NCBI GenBank assembly: GCA_944349375.1 | Contig: CALVMV010000003.1 | Coordinates: 62,001 to 126,000, forward strand | Direction: 5' to 3' | Length of the DNA: 64,000 nt | Source of the DNA: an uncultured Clostridia bacterium | GTDB lineage: Bacteria > Bacillota > Clostridia > Christensenellales > UBA1242 | Part shown: piece by piece, positions 1 through 8,609 of the stretch | How the letters are laid out: each line of letters starts with the position of its first letter | Numbering within the stretch: position 1 is the stretch's first letter | Made by a program: the position numbers and the translations under genes | Notes under the pieces: generated by a model | Told to the model about the DNA's origin: nothing | The model's input: the letters and a program-made list of their open reading frames with translations, nothing else | The model's database searches: none

Positions 1-2
1 AT

Positions 3-110
3 TTTGAATTGTATGCAACTACAACTCTATTACCTGTGATTTTGACAATAATTGCACTGCCTGTTGCTTATTTTATAAAAAGAGCATTAATTGTAAAATA
101 TTGGAAATAA
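3..110 (+). CDS. C-terminal fragment of a membrane protein (cut by window edge)
   Basis: An open frame enters from the left edge and stops with TAA at 108-110. The roughly 35 visible residues are a hydrophobic stretch rich in L, I, V, A and T followed by a basic tail ending KYWK, which fits the last transmembrane helix of a membrane protein with a cytoplasmic C-terminus. The family cannot be named from so little. It converges on spoIVB and shares a terminator with it. The start lies outside the window. Confidence 0.6.
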   Translation, partial: FELYATTTLLPVILTIIALPVAYFIKRALIVKYWK

Positions 111-136
111 AAAGCATCTAATTTAGATGCTTTTAT
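108..136. terminator. Bidirectional hairpin terminator
   Basis: AAAAGCATCTAA at 110-121 is complementary to TTTAGATGCTTTT at 122-134, with A and T runs on the outer sides. It lies between the convergent membrane-protein fragment and spoIVB and contains both stop codons, so it can serve both strands. Confidence 0.75.
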
Positions 137-1350
137 ATTTGCATTTCTTTTAGCATCCAATCTGAATAGACGCCATAACCTTTGGTTGGATCTTTAAGAA
201 AAACATGTGTAACAGCCCCGATGAGTTTGCCATTTTGAATTATTGGAGAACCACTCATTCCCTGAACAATTCCACCTGTTAAGTTTAACAATCTCTTATC
301 TGTAACCCTAAATACTATGCTTTTATCGTCAGCTGTTTTTTGATAATTAGCTTTTATTATTTCTATTTCATATTCTTCTCTAATACCACTTACACTCGAA
401 ATTATAGTAGCTTTTCCGGGTTTAACGCTTAATCTTCCCCCTACTTCAGCAGTTAAATTTGAATCTATAATGTTTTCACAGTTTTGATATTTTCCAATTA
501 TTCCATATTTTGTATTTTTTAAAATTGATCCATTTTTTTCGGATTGTTTAAACAAACATTTTAATTGCCCAGGTTCGTCAATTTTTCCCTTCTCTATTCC
601 GAGTAATGAACAATTATAAACTTCTCCAGAGTTTATAGGAACTATGTTGGATCCAGCCGAATCGGTTACAGGATGACCTAACGCCGCAAATTGTTTGTTA
701 TTTTTAACAAAAGTCAAAGTACCTATGCCTGATATATCATCTTTTACCCATACCCCTAACTTACATTGTTCATCTTTATTTTTTATGTAATTCATAGATA
801 TATTTTTAGTTTTATTATCTCTTATGATTTCAATGTTTAATTCTTTATCTTCTAAGTTGATGAGATATTCTTCTATATCTTCTACATTAGAGATGACTTT
901 ATCGTTAATTTTTGTTATAATATCCCCGTTTTTAAATAATTTATTTGAACTTACAGTATTAGTTTTTGTATCAACCATTGTATTGCTTACTACCATCGCC
1001 CCATTGGTTGAAACTGTTAATCCAATAGGAACACCTCCGACAAAAACATTTTCTTCAGGTAAAATTTCAACTCGCACTTTTTTTATTGGGATAAATCCAA
1101 ATAACTTAAAAATAATTGTCCCACTTTTTTCATCTTTTTCACCAGTTTCCAAAGTATTATTTAAAAAATCTATTGAATATAAATTGCCTAAGGTTTTATT
1201 TTTGTTGCAATCTTGAATTTCTTCTAAATTAGTATAAAAGTTGTCTGGAAGAGAATTTAAAGGTGCTAAAAAATTGGAAAACAAAACAGTTATAAGAAAA
1301 ACAATTAAGAAACTATAAATAAAGAAAAAATGATTGTTTTTTCTTCTCAT
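133..1350 (-). CDS. spoIVB: SpoIVB-type S55 serine peptidase (stage IV sporulation)
   Basis: About 405 residues, near the family length. In known spore formers SpoIVB is made in the forespore, acts in the intermembrane space and cuts SpoIVFA to trigger pro-sigma-K processing. Visible are an N-terminal membrane anchor (about residues 7-29), a PDZ-like region (about 100-180), the ALGHPV motif around His226 and the GMSGSP motif near residue 365, the His and Ser regions of the S55 active site. I chose the start at 1350, not the longer upstream frame, because GGAGG sits eight bases before it. An intact sigK at 55.5 kb gives a consistent target pathway. Confidence 0.93.
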   Translation of the reverse strand: MRRKNNHFFFIYSFLIVFLITVLFSNFLAPLNSLPDNFYTNLEEIQDCNKNKTLGNLYSIDFLNNTLETGEKDEKSGTIIFKLFGFIPIKKVRVEILPEENVFVGGVPIGLTVSTNGAMVVSNTMVDTKTNTVSSNKLFKNGDIITKINDKVISNVEDIEEYLINLEDKELNIEIIRDNKTKNISMNYIKNKDEQCKLGVWVKDDISGIGTLTFVKNNKQFAALGHPVTDSAGSNIVPINSGEVYNCSLLGIEKGKIDEPGQLKCLFKQSEKNGSILKNTKYGIIGKYQNCENIIDSNLTAEVGGRLSVKPGKATIISSVSGIREEYEIEIIKANYQKTADDKSIVFRVTDKRLLNLTGGIVQGMSGSPIIQNGKLIGAVTHVFLKDPTKGYGVYSDWMLKEMQI

Positions 1351-1368
1351 TATTTTATCCTCCACTAA

Positions 1369-1396
1369 AAAAAGACTAACCAAAGTTAGTCTTTGC
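1369..1396 (-). terminator. Terminator of the 171-aa orphan gene
   Basis: AAAGACTAAC (1371-1380) pairs with GTTAGTCTTT (1385-1394); read on the minus strand the hairpin is followed by a run of T. It lies just upstream of the spoIVB ribosome binding site, so it separates the two transcripts. Confidence 0.75.
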
Positions 1397-1423
1397 TAAT
1401 TAGTAAAATTTATTACTAAAATT

Positions 1424-1939
1424 TTATTTTTCATTAAATATTTCAGGATAATATTCTTTTAACACTTCAGGCAAAGCATAGATTTCTATTAAAGTTAAAT
1501 AATAATTTCCATCTTTGTCTTGTGTTTTTGTAAATTCAATAAATTTTTCTATATTTCTAATAGCAACATATATAAAGTTATGAAGATTATTATTATCTTC
1601 AGCATTTGATTGGTTAAACGCTGTTCTAGGATAAGGAGTCCCGTTATTGTATTCTGTGTTTTTTATGCTTTGAGCTAATTTAAAGAAATCGTCATTTTTT
1701 TCATAAAAATACTTTTGTAAAAGAATATCGTTTTGATTAAAAACTTCTATAAAAGCTTTTTTTAATTTTTCATATTTTTCCAAAGATTCCATGATCGAGT
1801 CATAATCTGATTTATATTCGGCCTCATCCCAGGCATTTTCTCCATAATCATAATTAGGTGTAGATTTTGGTTCGATAATATTTAAACTATCAATTGCGTC
1901 TTCAAATTTTTCAAATGGTTTAAAATTAGTTGTTGACAT
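1424..1939 (-). CDS. Uncharacterised acidic 171-aa protein
   Basis: I do not recognise the family. The product is soluble, rich in D, E, N and aromatic residues, with no signal peptide, membrane helix or Cys motif. The middle (about 40-100) looks helical and charged. The start at 1939 is supported by a GAGGAGAG ribosome binding site; a longer frame to 1996 would run into the promoter. It has its own promoter and a hairpin terminator, so it is probably monocistronic. No neighbour suggests a function. Confidence 0.7.
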   Translation of the reverse strand: MSTTNFKPFEKFEDAIDSLNIIEPKSTPNYDYGENAWDEAEYKSDYDSIMESLEKYEKLKKAFIEVFNQNDILLQKYFYEKNDDFFKLAQSIKNTEYNNGTPYPRTAFNQSNAEDNNNLHNFIYVAIRNIEKFIEFTKTQDKDGNYYLTLIEIYALPEVLKEYYPEIFNEK

Positions 1940-1967
1940 TTTCTTCTCTCCTCTTTTGTTTATAAGT

Positions 1968-1996
1968 ATTATATCATAAAGATTTAAATTTATCAA
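1968..1996 (-). promoter_or_regulatory. Promoter of the 171-aa orphan
   Basis: On the minus strand TTGATA (1991-1996) and TATAAT (1968-1973) are separated by 17 bases, a good housekeeping-type promoter. Confidence 0.65.
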
Positions 1997-2011
1997 TACC
2001 TAATTTTTTAT

Positions 2012-2743
2012 TTATTCTTCATCAGGTAAATTTACATTATGATATACTTCTTGGACATCATCCAAATCTTCAAGAGTGTCTATCATTTTATTGAATTTAG
2101 TAAGTTTTTCTTCATCTAAATCTACATAAGAATCTGGAACGAGTCTTGTTTCTGCATTTAAAATTTCATAACCCTTAGCTTTTAATTGTTCAGCAACTGT
2201 GTTATGCTCATTTGGTTGTGTTATAATTTCACATAAATCATCATAATCAACAACATCATCTGCCCCAACTTCTAAAGCATCCAACATAAGGGTGTCTAAA
2301 TCTTTGTTTGTAATGTCAACTTCTACGATCCCTTTTCTATTAAACAAATAACTAACGCAACCAGTTGAACCTAGAGATCCTCCAAATTTATCAAAAGCAT
2401 GTCTTACATCTCCAGCAGTTCTATTTTTGTTGTCTGTTAAACATTCAACAATAACTGCTGAGCCACCAGTGCCATACCCTTCATATGTGCAACTTTCATA
2501 ATTAACACCAGACATTTCTCCAGCTGCTTTTTTAATGCTTCTTTCAATTGAATCGTTTGGCATATTATTTTGTTTAGCTTTTGCTATTACATCTCTAAGC
2601 TTAGGATTAGAAACTGGATCAGATCCTCCTGCTTTTACTATAACAGCTATTTCACGACCTATTTTTGTAAAAATTTTGCCTCTTTGTGCATCGCTTTTCC
2701 CTTTTTTGGCTTGTATATTGTGCCATTTTGAATGTCCTGACAT
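2012..2743 (-). CDS. yebC: YebC/TACO1-family protein
   Basis: 243 residues, the normal length. It opens with [10 protein letters not shown] and continues with the conserved lysine-rich segment and the [14 protein letters not shown] helix typical of the family. Members have been described as transcriptional regulators and, more recently, as translation factors that relieve stalling at proline stretches; which role holds here cannot be told. The ribosome binding site is AAGGAG. It has its own promoter and no close operon partner. Confidence 0.95.
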   Translation of the reverse strand: MSGHSKWHNIQAKKGKSDAQRGKIFTKIGREIAVIVKAGGSDPVSNPKLRDVIAKAKQNNMPNDSIERSIKKAAGEMSGVNYESCTYEGYGTGGSAVIVECLTDNKNRTAGDVRHAFDKFGGSLGSTGCVSYLFNRKGIVEVDITNKDLDTLMLDALEVGADDVVDYDDLCEIITQPNEHNTVAEQLKAKGYEILNAETRLVPDSYVDLDEEKLTKFNKMIDTLEDLDDVQEVYHNVNLPDEE

Positions 2744-2769
2744 AAAATCTCCTTAAAATCTTTAATTTT

Positions 2770-2798
2770 ATTTTAAATTTTTATTTTATAAATGTCAA
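2770..2798 (-). promoter_or_regulatory. yebC promoter
   Basis: TTGACA (2793-2798) and TAAAAT (2770-2775) on the minus strand with a 17-base spacer, about 25 bases before the yebC ATG. Confidence 0.65.
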
Positions 2799-2895
2799 AT
2801 TTTTTTATGCTCAAGAAAATTATAAATTGAAAATATTATAAATCTGGAAACATAAAATGTGAATAATGTTTTTTTTTGCAACTAAAAGATAATTA

Positions 2896-3639
2896 TTAAA
2901 GATTTCCTGTTTTAGCATAAATTTGATACATTATTACAGCTCCAGAAACTGCAACATTAAGACTTTCAACATTTTTTTCCATAGGCAAAGAAATTGTTTT
3001 GTTGCAAATGTTAGAAATTAATGTGCTAACTCCTTGCCCCTCATTTCCCATGACTAATCCAATAGGTTTTTCTTTATTAAATTCTGTTTTAAAAATGTTT
3101 TCGCCATTCATATCTGCTTTTAATAGAATTGTATTGCCCCATTTTGTGAAAAGTTTAATAAAATTTTCTTTAGAAAGATTGTGTATAGATGCATCAAATA
3201 TTGTTCCTACTGAACTACGAATTAGCTTAGGATTAGATATTTTTACGCTATCTAACAAAAAAATTTCTTTAAAATTGCAAGCTACGGCAGTTCTAATCAA
3301 GGTACCTACATTGCCAGGATCTTGCAAAGTATCAAGCACCAAAAAGTTTGTCTTAGGTTTTTCTGTTACTGTATATTGTGGATATTCTGTAACGCATAAC
3401 ACACCCTGTGGTGTTATGCAATCAGAAAGTTGTTCTATAACCTTGTGTTCTACCAAATAAACAGGAAAAGAGTTACCCCAGATATTTAGGTTTTCATTTT
3501 CTACTAAGATTATTTTGGGTTTTAAACCATGTTTTATTGCATCATTTATAATTTTTATATTATCCAAAAAAAGCAAAGAACTATTTGTGCGTTTTTGCTT
3601 TTTTAAATCTTTAATTAAATTGTTAGTTGCCCTTAACAT
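2896..3639 (-). CDS. TrmH/SpoU-family RNA 2'-O-methyltransferase
   Basis: 247 residues with an N-terminal substrate-binding part (about 1-95) and a SPOUT catalytic domain. The three SpoU motifs are visible: LQDPGNVGTLIRTA near 107-120, GNEGQGVS near 198-205 and VESLNVAVSGAVIMYQ near 219-235. The family methylates ribose of rRNA or tRNA with S-adenosylmethionine. The start ATG overlaps the rplT stop by one base, and the gene commonly follows rplT in Firmicutes, so an rRNA target is likely; the exact nucleotide cannot be read from sequence. Confidence 0.9.
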   Translation of the reverse strand: MLRATNNLIKDLKKQKRTNSSLLFLDNIKIINDAIKHGLKPKIILVENENLNIWGNSFPVYLVEHKVIEQLSDCITPQGVLCVTEYPQYTVTEKPKTNFLVLDTLQDPGNVGTLIRTAVACNFKEIFLLDSVKISNPKLIRSSVGTIFDASIHNLSKENFIKLFTKWGNTILLKADMNGENIFKTEFNKEKPIGLVMGNEGQGVSTLISNICNKTISLPMEKNVESLNVAVSGAVIMYQIYAKTGNL

Positions 3640-3980
3640 TATTTTACTTGACCTACAAGTGCAGCAAATGCTTCTGGTTCTCTAACTGCCATGTCTGCAA
3701 GCACTTTTCTGTTAAGTTCAATATTTTTGCTTTTTAATCCAGCAATAAATTTAGAATAAGAAATTCCATTTAATCTGCAAGCTGCATTGATTCTTGTGAT
3801 CCAAAGAGCACGGAAATCTCTTTTCTTTTGCTTACGGCCGATATAAGAATATTGACCACTTTTCATTACTTGTTCTCTAGCTGTTCTATAAAGTTTAGAT
3901 TTTGCTCCTCTATATCCTTTAGCACTTTTAAGAATAGAACGGCGTTTTTTTACTGCATTAACTGCTCTCTTTATTCTCAT
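3639..3980 (-). CDS. rplT: 50S ribosomal protein L20
   Basis: 113 residues, very basic, with the standard opening [16 protein letters not shown] and the [13 protein letters not shown] segment. L20 binds 23S rRNA early in 50S assembly and in Bacillus represses its own operon by binding the infC leader. It is the third gene of infC-rpmI-rplT, followed at once by a TrmH-type methyltransferase. Confidence 0.98.
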   Translation of the reverse strand: MRIKRAVNAVKKRRSILKSAKGYRGAKSKLYRTAREQVMKSGQYSYIGRKQKKRDFRALWITRINAACRLNGISYSKFIAGLKSKNIELNRKVLADMAVREPEAFAALVGQVK

Positions 3981-3991
3981 AATTCAACCTC

Positions 3992-4186
3992 CTATTTAGC
4001 CAAAAGGGACTTAATGTTGTCTGCATTTTTTCCTGCAATGTAAGACCCTTTTCTAAGTTTTCTTTTTCTTGCTTGTGATTTTGTTGTAAGGAAATGTCCT
4101 TTTCCAGGTCTAGCAAATTTTACTTGACCATTTGCGGTAACTTTAAAACGCTTTTTGCATCCGCTATGTGTTTTTTGTTTTGGCAT
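3992..4186 (-). CDS. rpmI: 50S ribosomal protein L35
   Basis: 64 residues, full length. It begins MPKQKTHSG with the usual KKRFKVTANGQVK and GHFLTTKSQARKRKLRK segments. It lies between infC and rplT, 11 bases from rplT, with AAAGGAG upstream. Confidence 0.98.
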   Translation of the reverse strand: MPKQKTHSGCKKRFKVTANGQVKFARPGKGHFLTTKSQARKRKLRKGSYIAGKNADNIKSLLAK

Positions 4187-4203
4187 AACTTTCTTCTCCT
4201 TTT

Positions 4204-4713
4204 TTACTTATTTGGGGTTATTGTCGCAAATATATTTCGTCCTACATGTTCTGGTTCTTTTTCCAAAGATCCAAATTCACTAAGTCTTGAACAGAAATCT
4301 TTTACAATTTCAATTCCTTTTGTTACATAGGCTTGTTCACGACCTTTCATTTTTAAAGAAACTTTCACTTTATCTCCATTCTTTAAAAATTTTTGAGCGC
4401 TTGAAACACGATATTTAATATCATGCTCCTCGATTGTCATTGACAAACGAACTTCTTTTGTTTCAATAATTTTTTGAGCTTTCTTAATTTCTTTATCTTT
4501 CTTTAAAGCATCATATTTAAATTTTCCATAGTTTAAAAGTCTGCATACAGCTGGTGAAGCATTGCCAGCCATTAAAACTAAGTCTAGACCTTTTTCTTCA
4601 GCAATTCTAAGTGCTTCTTCTCTTAAAACAACACCAAGTTGTTCCCCATTTTCACCTATCAATCTAATTTGTGATGCTGTGATTTGCTCATTGATTAAAA
4701 GTTCCTTAAAAAT
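4204..4713 (-). CDS. infC: Translation initiation factor IF-3, AUU start
   Basis: 169 residues if started at the ATT at 4711-4713. From there the frame reads IFKELLINEQ, matching the conserved IF-3 N-terminus, and AAAAGGGG lies nine bases upstream. An alternative in-frame TTG at 4662 would remove 17 conserved residues. Both IF-3 domains are present, joined by the lysine-rich helix near 60-95. IF-3 proofreads initiator tRNA and start codons; a rare AUU start is known to let IF-3 limit its own synthesis. First gene of infC-rpmI-rplT, behind a structured leader. Confidence 0.93.
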   Translation of the reverse strand: MFKELLINEQITASQIRLIGENGEQLGVVLREEALRIAEEKGLDLVLMAGNASPAVCRLLNYGKFKYDALKKDKEIKKAQKIIETKEVRLSMTIEEHDIKYRVSSAQKFLKNGDKVKVSLKMKGREQAYVTKGIEIVKDFCSRLSEFGSLEKEPEHVGRNIFATITPNK

Positions 4714-4848
4714 TGTCTTATACCCCTTTTAATAAAATATAGTGGAAGCACAAAGTTCCACTATAACAAAATACCTTAAAATTATATTTAGTTATTACCA
4801 ATTCAACTCAATTATCGAATGGTGAGAAGTGGAAACTTCTACTTTCAT
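4714..4848 (-). promoter_or_regulatory. Structured infC-rpmI-rplT leader (L20-leader-like)
   Basis: About 135 bases separate the likely transcription start from the AUU codon. Two hairpins are visible on the minus strand: AGAAGT with ACTTCT around 4824-4840, and a strong stem ATAGTGGAA with TTCCACTAT (4738-4764) followed by a T-rich stretch just before the ribosome binding site. The second looks like an attenuator or a pairing partner of the ribosome binding site. L20-responsive leaders at this place are known in Firmicutes; that this is one is inferred from position and shape. Confidence 0.6.
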
Positions 4849-4854
4849 GCATAG

Positions 4855-4883
4855 AATATAACATATTTAATTTCTGTTGTCAA
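4855..4883 (-). promoter_or_regulatory. infC operon promoter
   Basis: TTGACA (4878-4883) and TATATT (4855-4860) on the minus strand, 17 bases apart. The -35 box abuts the stop codon of the preceding membrane-protein gene. Confidence 0.75.
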
Positions 4884-5435
4884 CTATTTTTTACTTTTTT
4901 TTAAAGTTCTTTCGTAAATTTTTCCTAACTTTAAAATAATTTTATTTGATTTTTTCACTGCAAGTTCTTTCATTAACGCTTTAAAAAATATTGTCAATCC
5001 TGCAATTATTGCTGTAGTAAAGATTGATATTAAAGTTACTAAATGCAAATTTTTTGTATTATTTGTTATAGTTATAACGATACTTGCTCCCCCAGCACCA
5101 CAAAGAGTGCTACAAATATCTCCAACTACATCGGCACAAAAAGAACATACCTTTTCACAGTTTTTGCAAATTTTAAGACCTGTTTGACTTCCTTCTTTAT
5201 TATTTAATAACTGCTCTTTGAAAAAATTTATATCTGCACTAGCTGCTGCAATGCCAATCATATCAAATACTGTTGATATAAAAATAAAAAACAAAATGCC
5301 AAATATTGCAAATATGATACCCATATTACTTAGTGCTACTTGGCTTAAAAATCCAAAAGCTATTGATAGGCAAAGCGTCATGATAAGCATGCGAAAAGCC
5401 CAAACAAAATTGAATTTTTGTTTTTTTATTCTCAC
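4884..5435 (-). CDS. Uncharacterised membrane protein, about three helices
   Basis: 183 residues. Hydrophobic segments lie near 14-34, 38-66 and 128-152. Between them is a soluble loop with Cys pairs (KICKNCEKVCSFCADVVGDIC) and a Gly-rich GAGG. The FDMIGIAAASAD segment recalls small membrane proteins loosely related to the CNNM/CorB transporter domain, but the resemblance is from memory and weak. It has a lysine-rich C-terminal tail. The infC promoter starts right after its stop codon. Confidence 0.65.
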   Translation of the reverse strand: MRIKKQKFNFVWAFRMLIMTLCLSIAFGFLSQVALSNMGIIFAIFGILFFIFISTVFDMIGIAAASADINFFKEQLLNNKEGSQTGLKICKNCEKVCSFCADVVGDICSTLCGAGGASIVITITNNTKNLHLVTLISIFTTAIIAGLTIFFKALMKELAVKKSNKIILKLGKIYERTLKKSKK

Positions 5436-5496
5436 ATTTATATTGTATTAGACTTTTGCCTTATCTATGAAATAACTTTTGTTTATCCTAGTTTTA

Positions 5497-5706
5497 TTAA
5501 ATTTCTTCTAATTTGTCTAGAGATTGTTTAATTTCTGTCAATTTTCCCTTGGTCTTTGTTAAGCTATCATAACATACTTTTATTAACTCTTTACCTTGTT
5601 CAAAAAGTTCTGTAGCTTGTTCTAAAGTTACTTCTCCACTTTCTATTTTGTTTATAATGTTTTGTAAATCTTGACAAGCTTGTTCAAAAGAAATTTTGTT
5701 AGCCAT
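5497..5706 (-). CDS. xseB: Exodeoxyribonuclease VII small subunit
   Basis: 69 residues, the usual size, with the helical hallmark SFEQACQDLQNIINKIESGEVTLEQATELFEQG. XseB coats the coiled-coil arms of XseA in exonuclease VII, which degrades single-stranded DNA. Its start overlaps the end of proS by eight bases; xseA lies on the far side of proS, so the two subunit genes are split by a tRNA synthetase gene but still in one transcription unit. Confidence 0.93.
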   Translation of the reverse strand: MANKISFEQACQDLQNIINKIESGEVTLEQATELFEQGKELIKVCYDSLTKTKGKLTEIKQSLDKLEEI

Positions 5707-7417
5707 TTAGTTCCTCCATTTCTTTGTTTATTAAATCATGAAGAGTGTTGTTTAACTCACAAAGTTTAACCATGATTTTTTCTCCAGATTTTCTTATAGT
5801 TATTTCTGCTTCCTCATTTTGTAAAGATCGAGGGCTAATTACAACTCTAAAAGGAATTCCCATAAGCTCGCTATCTGTTAATTTAATTCCTGCAGATAAG
5901 TTTCTATCATCATATAAAAGTTCAAACTCTTTAGCCAAGGATTTTTCTAATTTTTCTGCTTGCGTTTTTACATTTTCGTCATCTAGTCTTAATGGACAAA
6001 AATATACTTGCCAAGGTGCAATAGAAATAGGCCAAACCAAGCCTTTTGCATCTGAACTTTCTTCAGCTACTGAAGCCAACGCTCTACCAACTCCAATTCC
6101 ATAGCAAGCCATTAAAGGATTAATAGGTTTGCCATCTGGCATTGTAATTGTCATCTCCATTGATTTTGTGTATTTTGTTCCAAGTTGGAATATATTACCT
6201 ATTTCTATTCCTCTTTCGATTGTTAATGGTTTTCCGCAAATAGGACATTTTTCTCCTTCTTTAACTTTTGCCAAATCGTAATATTTTGCATCAGGAATAT
6301 CTCTTTTTAAATTAATTCCAGAGATATGGTATTCTTCCTTATTTGCACCAGTAACCATACCACATGTATTTTCTAATGATTTGTCAAAAAGGATTTGGCA
6401 ATCTTTAACCTGAAGATTTAAGCAACCGATATTTCCTTTTACTAAACCTGTTTCGCTTAAATCTTTAACGGCTATTTCTTTTCCTACAATTCTTTTTAAT
6501 TTTGCTTCGTTAACTTCTTTGTCGCCTCTAATAAAAACTATAACAGTGTTTTTATCATCACCAACTATAGCGTAGCAAACTGCCTTAATAGTTTGTTGAG
6601 GTTTTATTTTTAAATAATTGCAAACTTCTTCGATGCTTTTTGCGTTAGAAGTATAAACTTCTTTTATAGAACTATCCTCAAAGGAAATAGTATCTTCTGT
6701 AGAAACAGCAACTTCCATATTCGCTTTATAATCACAATGTGGGCAAATAACAATGCTGTCTTCACCAATATCGGTCAAAAGCATGAACTCATGGGCAATA
6801 TCTCCACCCATCATTCCTGTGTCAGATTTTACGGCTATAAATTTTTTCATGCCAATTCTTTTGAAAATTCTATTATAAGCATCGTAAACTTTTTGATAAA
6901 AATTTTGAAGTTCTTTTTTGTCAGTATGGAAAGAATATGCATCTTTCATAGTAAACTCTTTTACTCTAATAAGCCCAGCTCTAGGTCTAGCTTCATCTCT
7001 AAATTTGGTTTGAATTTGGTAAATCATAAAAGGTAGCTGATCGTAACTTTTAATTGTGTTTTGACACAAGTGAACAGCTGCTTCTTCATGTGTCATGCCT
7101 AAAAGCATGTCATGGTCATTCCTATCCTTAAAGCGAACCATTTCTTGTCCAATTGAGTTATATCTTCCACTTTTTTCCCACATTTCTCTAGGCATTACAA
7201 CAGGAAATAGTACTTCTTGTCCACCCAAAGCATTCATTTCTTGTCTTATGATATTTTGAATTTTTAAGTTTATTAATTGGGCAGGTGTAAGCATAGTAAA
7301 AATACCATTGCATACCTGCTTTAAATACCCTGCTCTTAATAAATAATTATGGCTTTTTACATTTGTGCCACTTGAGGCATCTTTTAGTCTTTCTCCTACA
7401 AGTTTACTTAATCTCAT
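5699..7417 (-). CDS. proS: Prolyl-tRNA synthetase (bacterial type, with editing insert)
   Basis: 572 residues, the length of bacterial-type ProRS with the INS editing domain between class II motifs 2 and 3. Visible are LLRAGYLKQVCNGIFTMLTP at the start, motif 2 around RDEARPRAGLIRVKEFTMKDAYSFH, a Cys pair (CPHCDYK), the INS region about 220-400, motif 3 MACYGIGVGRALASV and the anticodon-binding domain after about 470. In Bacillus proS lies beside rseP and polC; here it has moved between xseA and xseB, starting one base before xseA in the same run. Confidence 0.96.
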   Translation of the reverse strand: MRLSKLVGERLKDASSGTNVKSHNYLLRAGYLKQVCNGIFTMLTPAQLINLKIQNIIRQEMNALGGQEVLFPVVMPREMWEKSGRYNSIGQEMVRFKDRNDHDMLLGMTHEEAAVHLCQNTIKSYDQLPFMIYQIQTKFRDEARPRAGLIRVKEFTMKDAYSFHTDKKELQNFYQKVYDAYNRIFKRIGMKKFIAVKSDTGMMGGDIAHEFMLLTDIGEDSIVICPHCDYKANMEVAVSTEDTISFEDSSIKEVYTSNAKSIEEVCNYLKIKPQQTIKAVCYAIVGDDKNTVIVFIRGDKEVNEAKLKRIVGKEIAVKDLSETGLVKGNIGCLNLQVKDCQILFDKSLENTCGMVTGANKEEYHISGINLKRDIPDAKYYDLAKVKEGEKCPICGKPLTIERGIEIGNIFQLGTKYTKSMEMTITMPDGKPINPLMACYGIGVGRALASVAEESSDAKGLVWPISIAPWQVYFCPLRLDDENVKTQAEKLEKSLAKEFELLYDDRNLSAGIKLTDSELMGIPFRVVISPRSLQNEEAEITIRKSGEKIMVKLCELNNTLHDLINKEMEELNG

Positions 7418-7418
7418 T

Positions 7419-8597
7419 TTAATTCTCCTTTAATGGTTTTGCTTTAATTTTGCCATCTTGCAAATAGATGGAAATATTATCGTTAAAATCTAATTCTTTT
7501 GTTGTAGAAATACCCTTTCCGAGTTGTTCAATTTTTGCATAACCCTGTTTAAGAACATTTATTGGGTTTATTTTTTTTAGCGTAGTTTCTAATATACCAA
7601 CTTCATAGTCTTGATTATTTAAGTAATTTATTGCACTGCTATCTAATTTCTTTACAAGAGAAGAAATGTTGATTTTATTTTGCAAAAATTGCTTTTCTAA
7701 TTTGTTATACATTTTTTCCAACACATTATATACCAACAATTTTTTTTCGTCAATGTATTCATCAATAAGGTTTAAAAATTTTGCCTTCAATGATGAAAAA
7801 TAATACTTTTGTTGGTCAATGTTCTCAGTTACAAGTTCTGCAGCTGCAGAAGGTGTTGGAGCTCGTAAATCGCTTACGAAATCTATTATTGTAAAATCAG
7901 TTTCATGGCCAACTGCAGATATTATTGGCTTTTCACAATTAAAAGTTGCTTTTGCTACAATTTCGGTATTATAAGCGGACAAATCTTCCAAACTCCCGCC
8001 ACCCCTTGCGACAATTATAACATCAATTTTATCATATTGACTCATTAATTCAATCGCCTTTGCGATTTCTTGCTCTGCATTTAAGCCTTGAACTTTTGTA
8101 TTAAATAAAACTATATCAACAAAAGGATTTCGTCGCCAAGCAACATTTTTTATGTCTTGTAAAACTGCCCCTTCTTTCGAAGTTATAACCCCTATTCTTT
8201 CAATGTTTTTAGGAATGGGCTTTTTGTATTTTTGGTCAAATAACCCTTCTTGTTCAAGTTTTGATTTTAAAGCTAAAAATTCTTCGTAAAGTTTTCCTTT
8301 TCCCAGAGGCTCTACCCTATTGACATTAAAATTTAGTTTTCCACCTTTAACATAAAAATTTGGGCTTCCATAACAGACAAGTTTAGCCCCTTCAGTAATT
8401 TGGTCGTTAAAAGCTGGATAGAAACACACACAAGGAATTGATGCACTTTCATCTTTCAAGGAAAAATAGATAACATTTCGAGAAAAACTTACTCCATAAA
8501 CTTCTCCTAGCAAAGGGATATTATGAAGTAACTCTTCATTATCAAATATTTTTTTTATGTAGCCGTTTAAGGCTGATACAGTAATATATTCTTGCAT
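7419..8597 (-). CDS. xseA: Exodeoxyribonuclease VII large subunit
   Basis: 392 residues. An N-terminal OB-fold (about 1-100) precedes the catalytic domain with GVITSKEGAVLQDI, the ARGGGSLEDLSAYN motif and the SAVGHETDFTIIDFVSDLRAPTPSAAAEL signature. A coiled-coil arm (about 270-340) and a C-terminal segment follow. With XseB it forms exonuclease VII. It follows nusB by 12 bases, as in the Bacillus spoIIIA-asp23-nusB-xseAB order. Confidence 0.95.
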   Translation of the reverse strand: MQEYITVSALNGYIKKIFDNEELLHNIPLLGEVYGVSFSRNVIYFSLKDESASIPCVCFYPAFNDQITEGAKLVCYGSPNFYVKGGKLNFNVNRVEPLGKGKLYEEFLALKSKLEQEGLFDQKYKKPIPKNIERIGVITSKEGAVLQDIKNVAWRRNPFVDIVLFNTKVQGLNAEQEIAKAIELMSQYDKIDVIIVARGGGSLEDLSAYNTEIVAKATFNCEKPIISAVGHETDFTIIDFVSDLRAPTPSAAAELVTENIDQQKYYFSSLKAKFLNLIDEYIDEKKLLVYNVLEKMYNKLEKQFLQNKINISSLVKKLDSSAINYLNNQDYEVGILETTLKKINPINVLKQGYAKIEQLGKGISTTKELDFNDNISIYLQDGKIKAKPLKEN

Positions 8598-8609
8598 TAA
8601 TAATATACC

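Noticed and set aside
133-1216. Plus-strand open frames opposite spoIVB and many similar ones across the window
   Set aside because: They overlap well-identified genes, have no ribosome binding sites and encode unlikely hydrophobic or low-complexity products.
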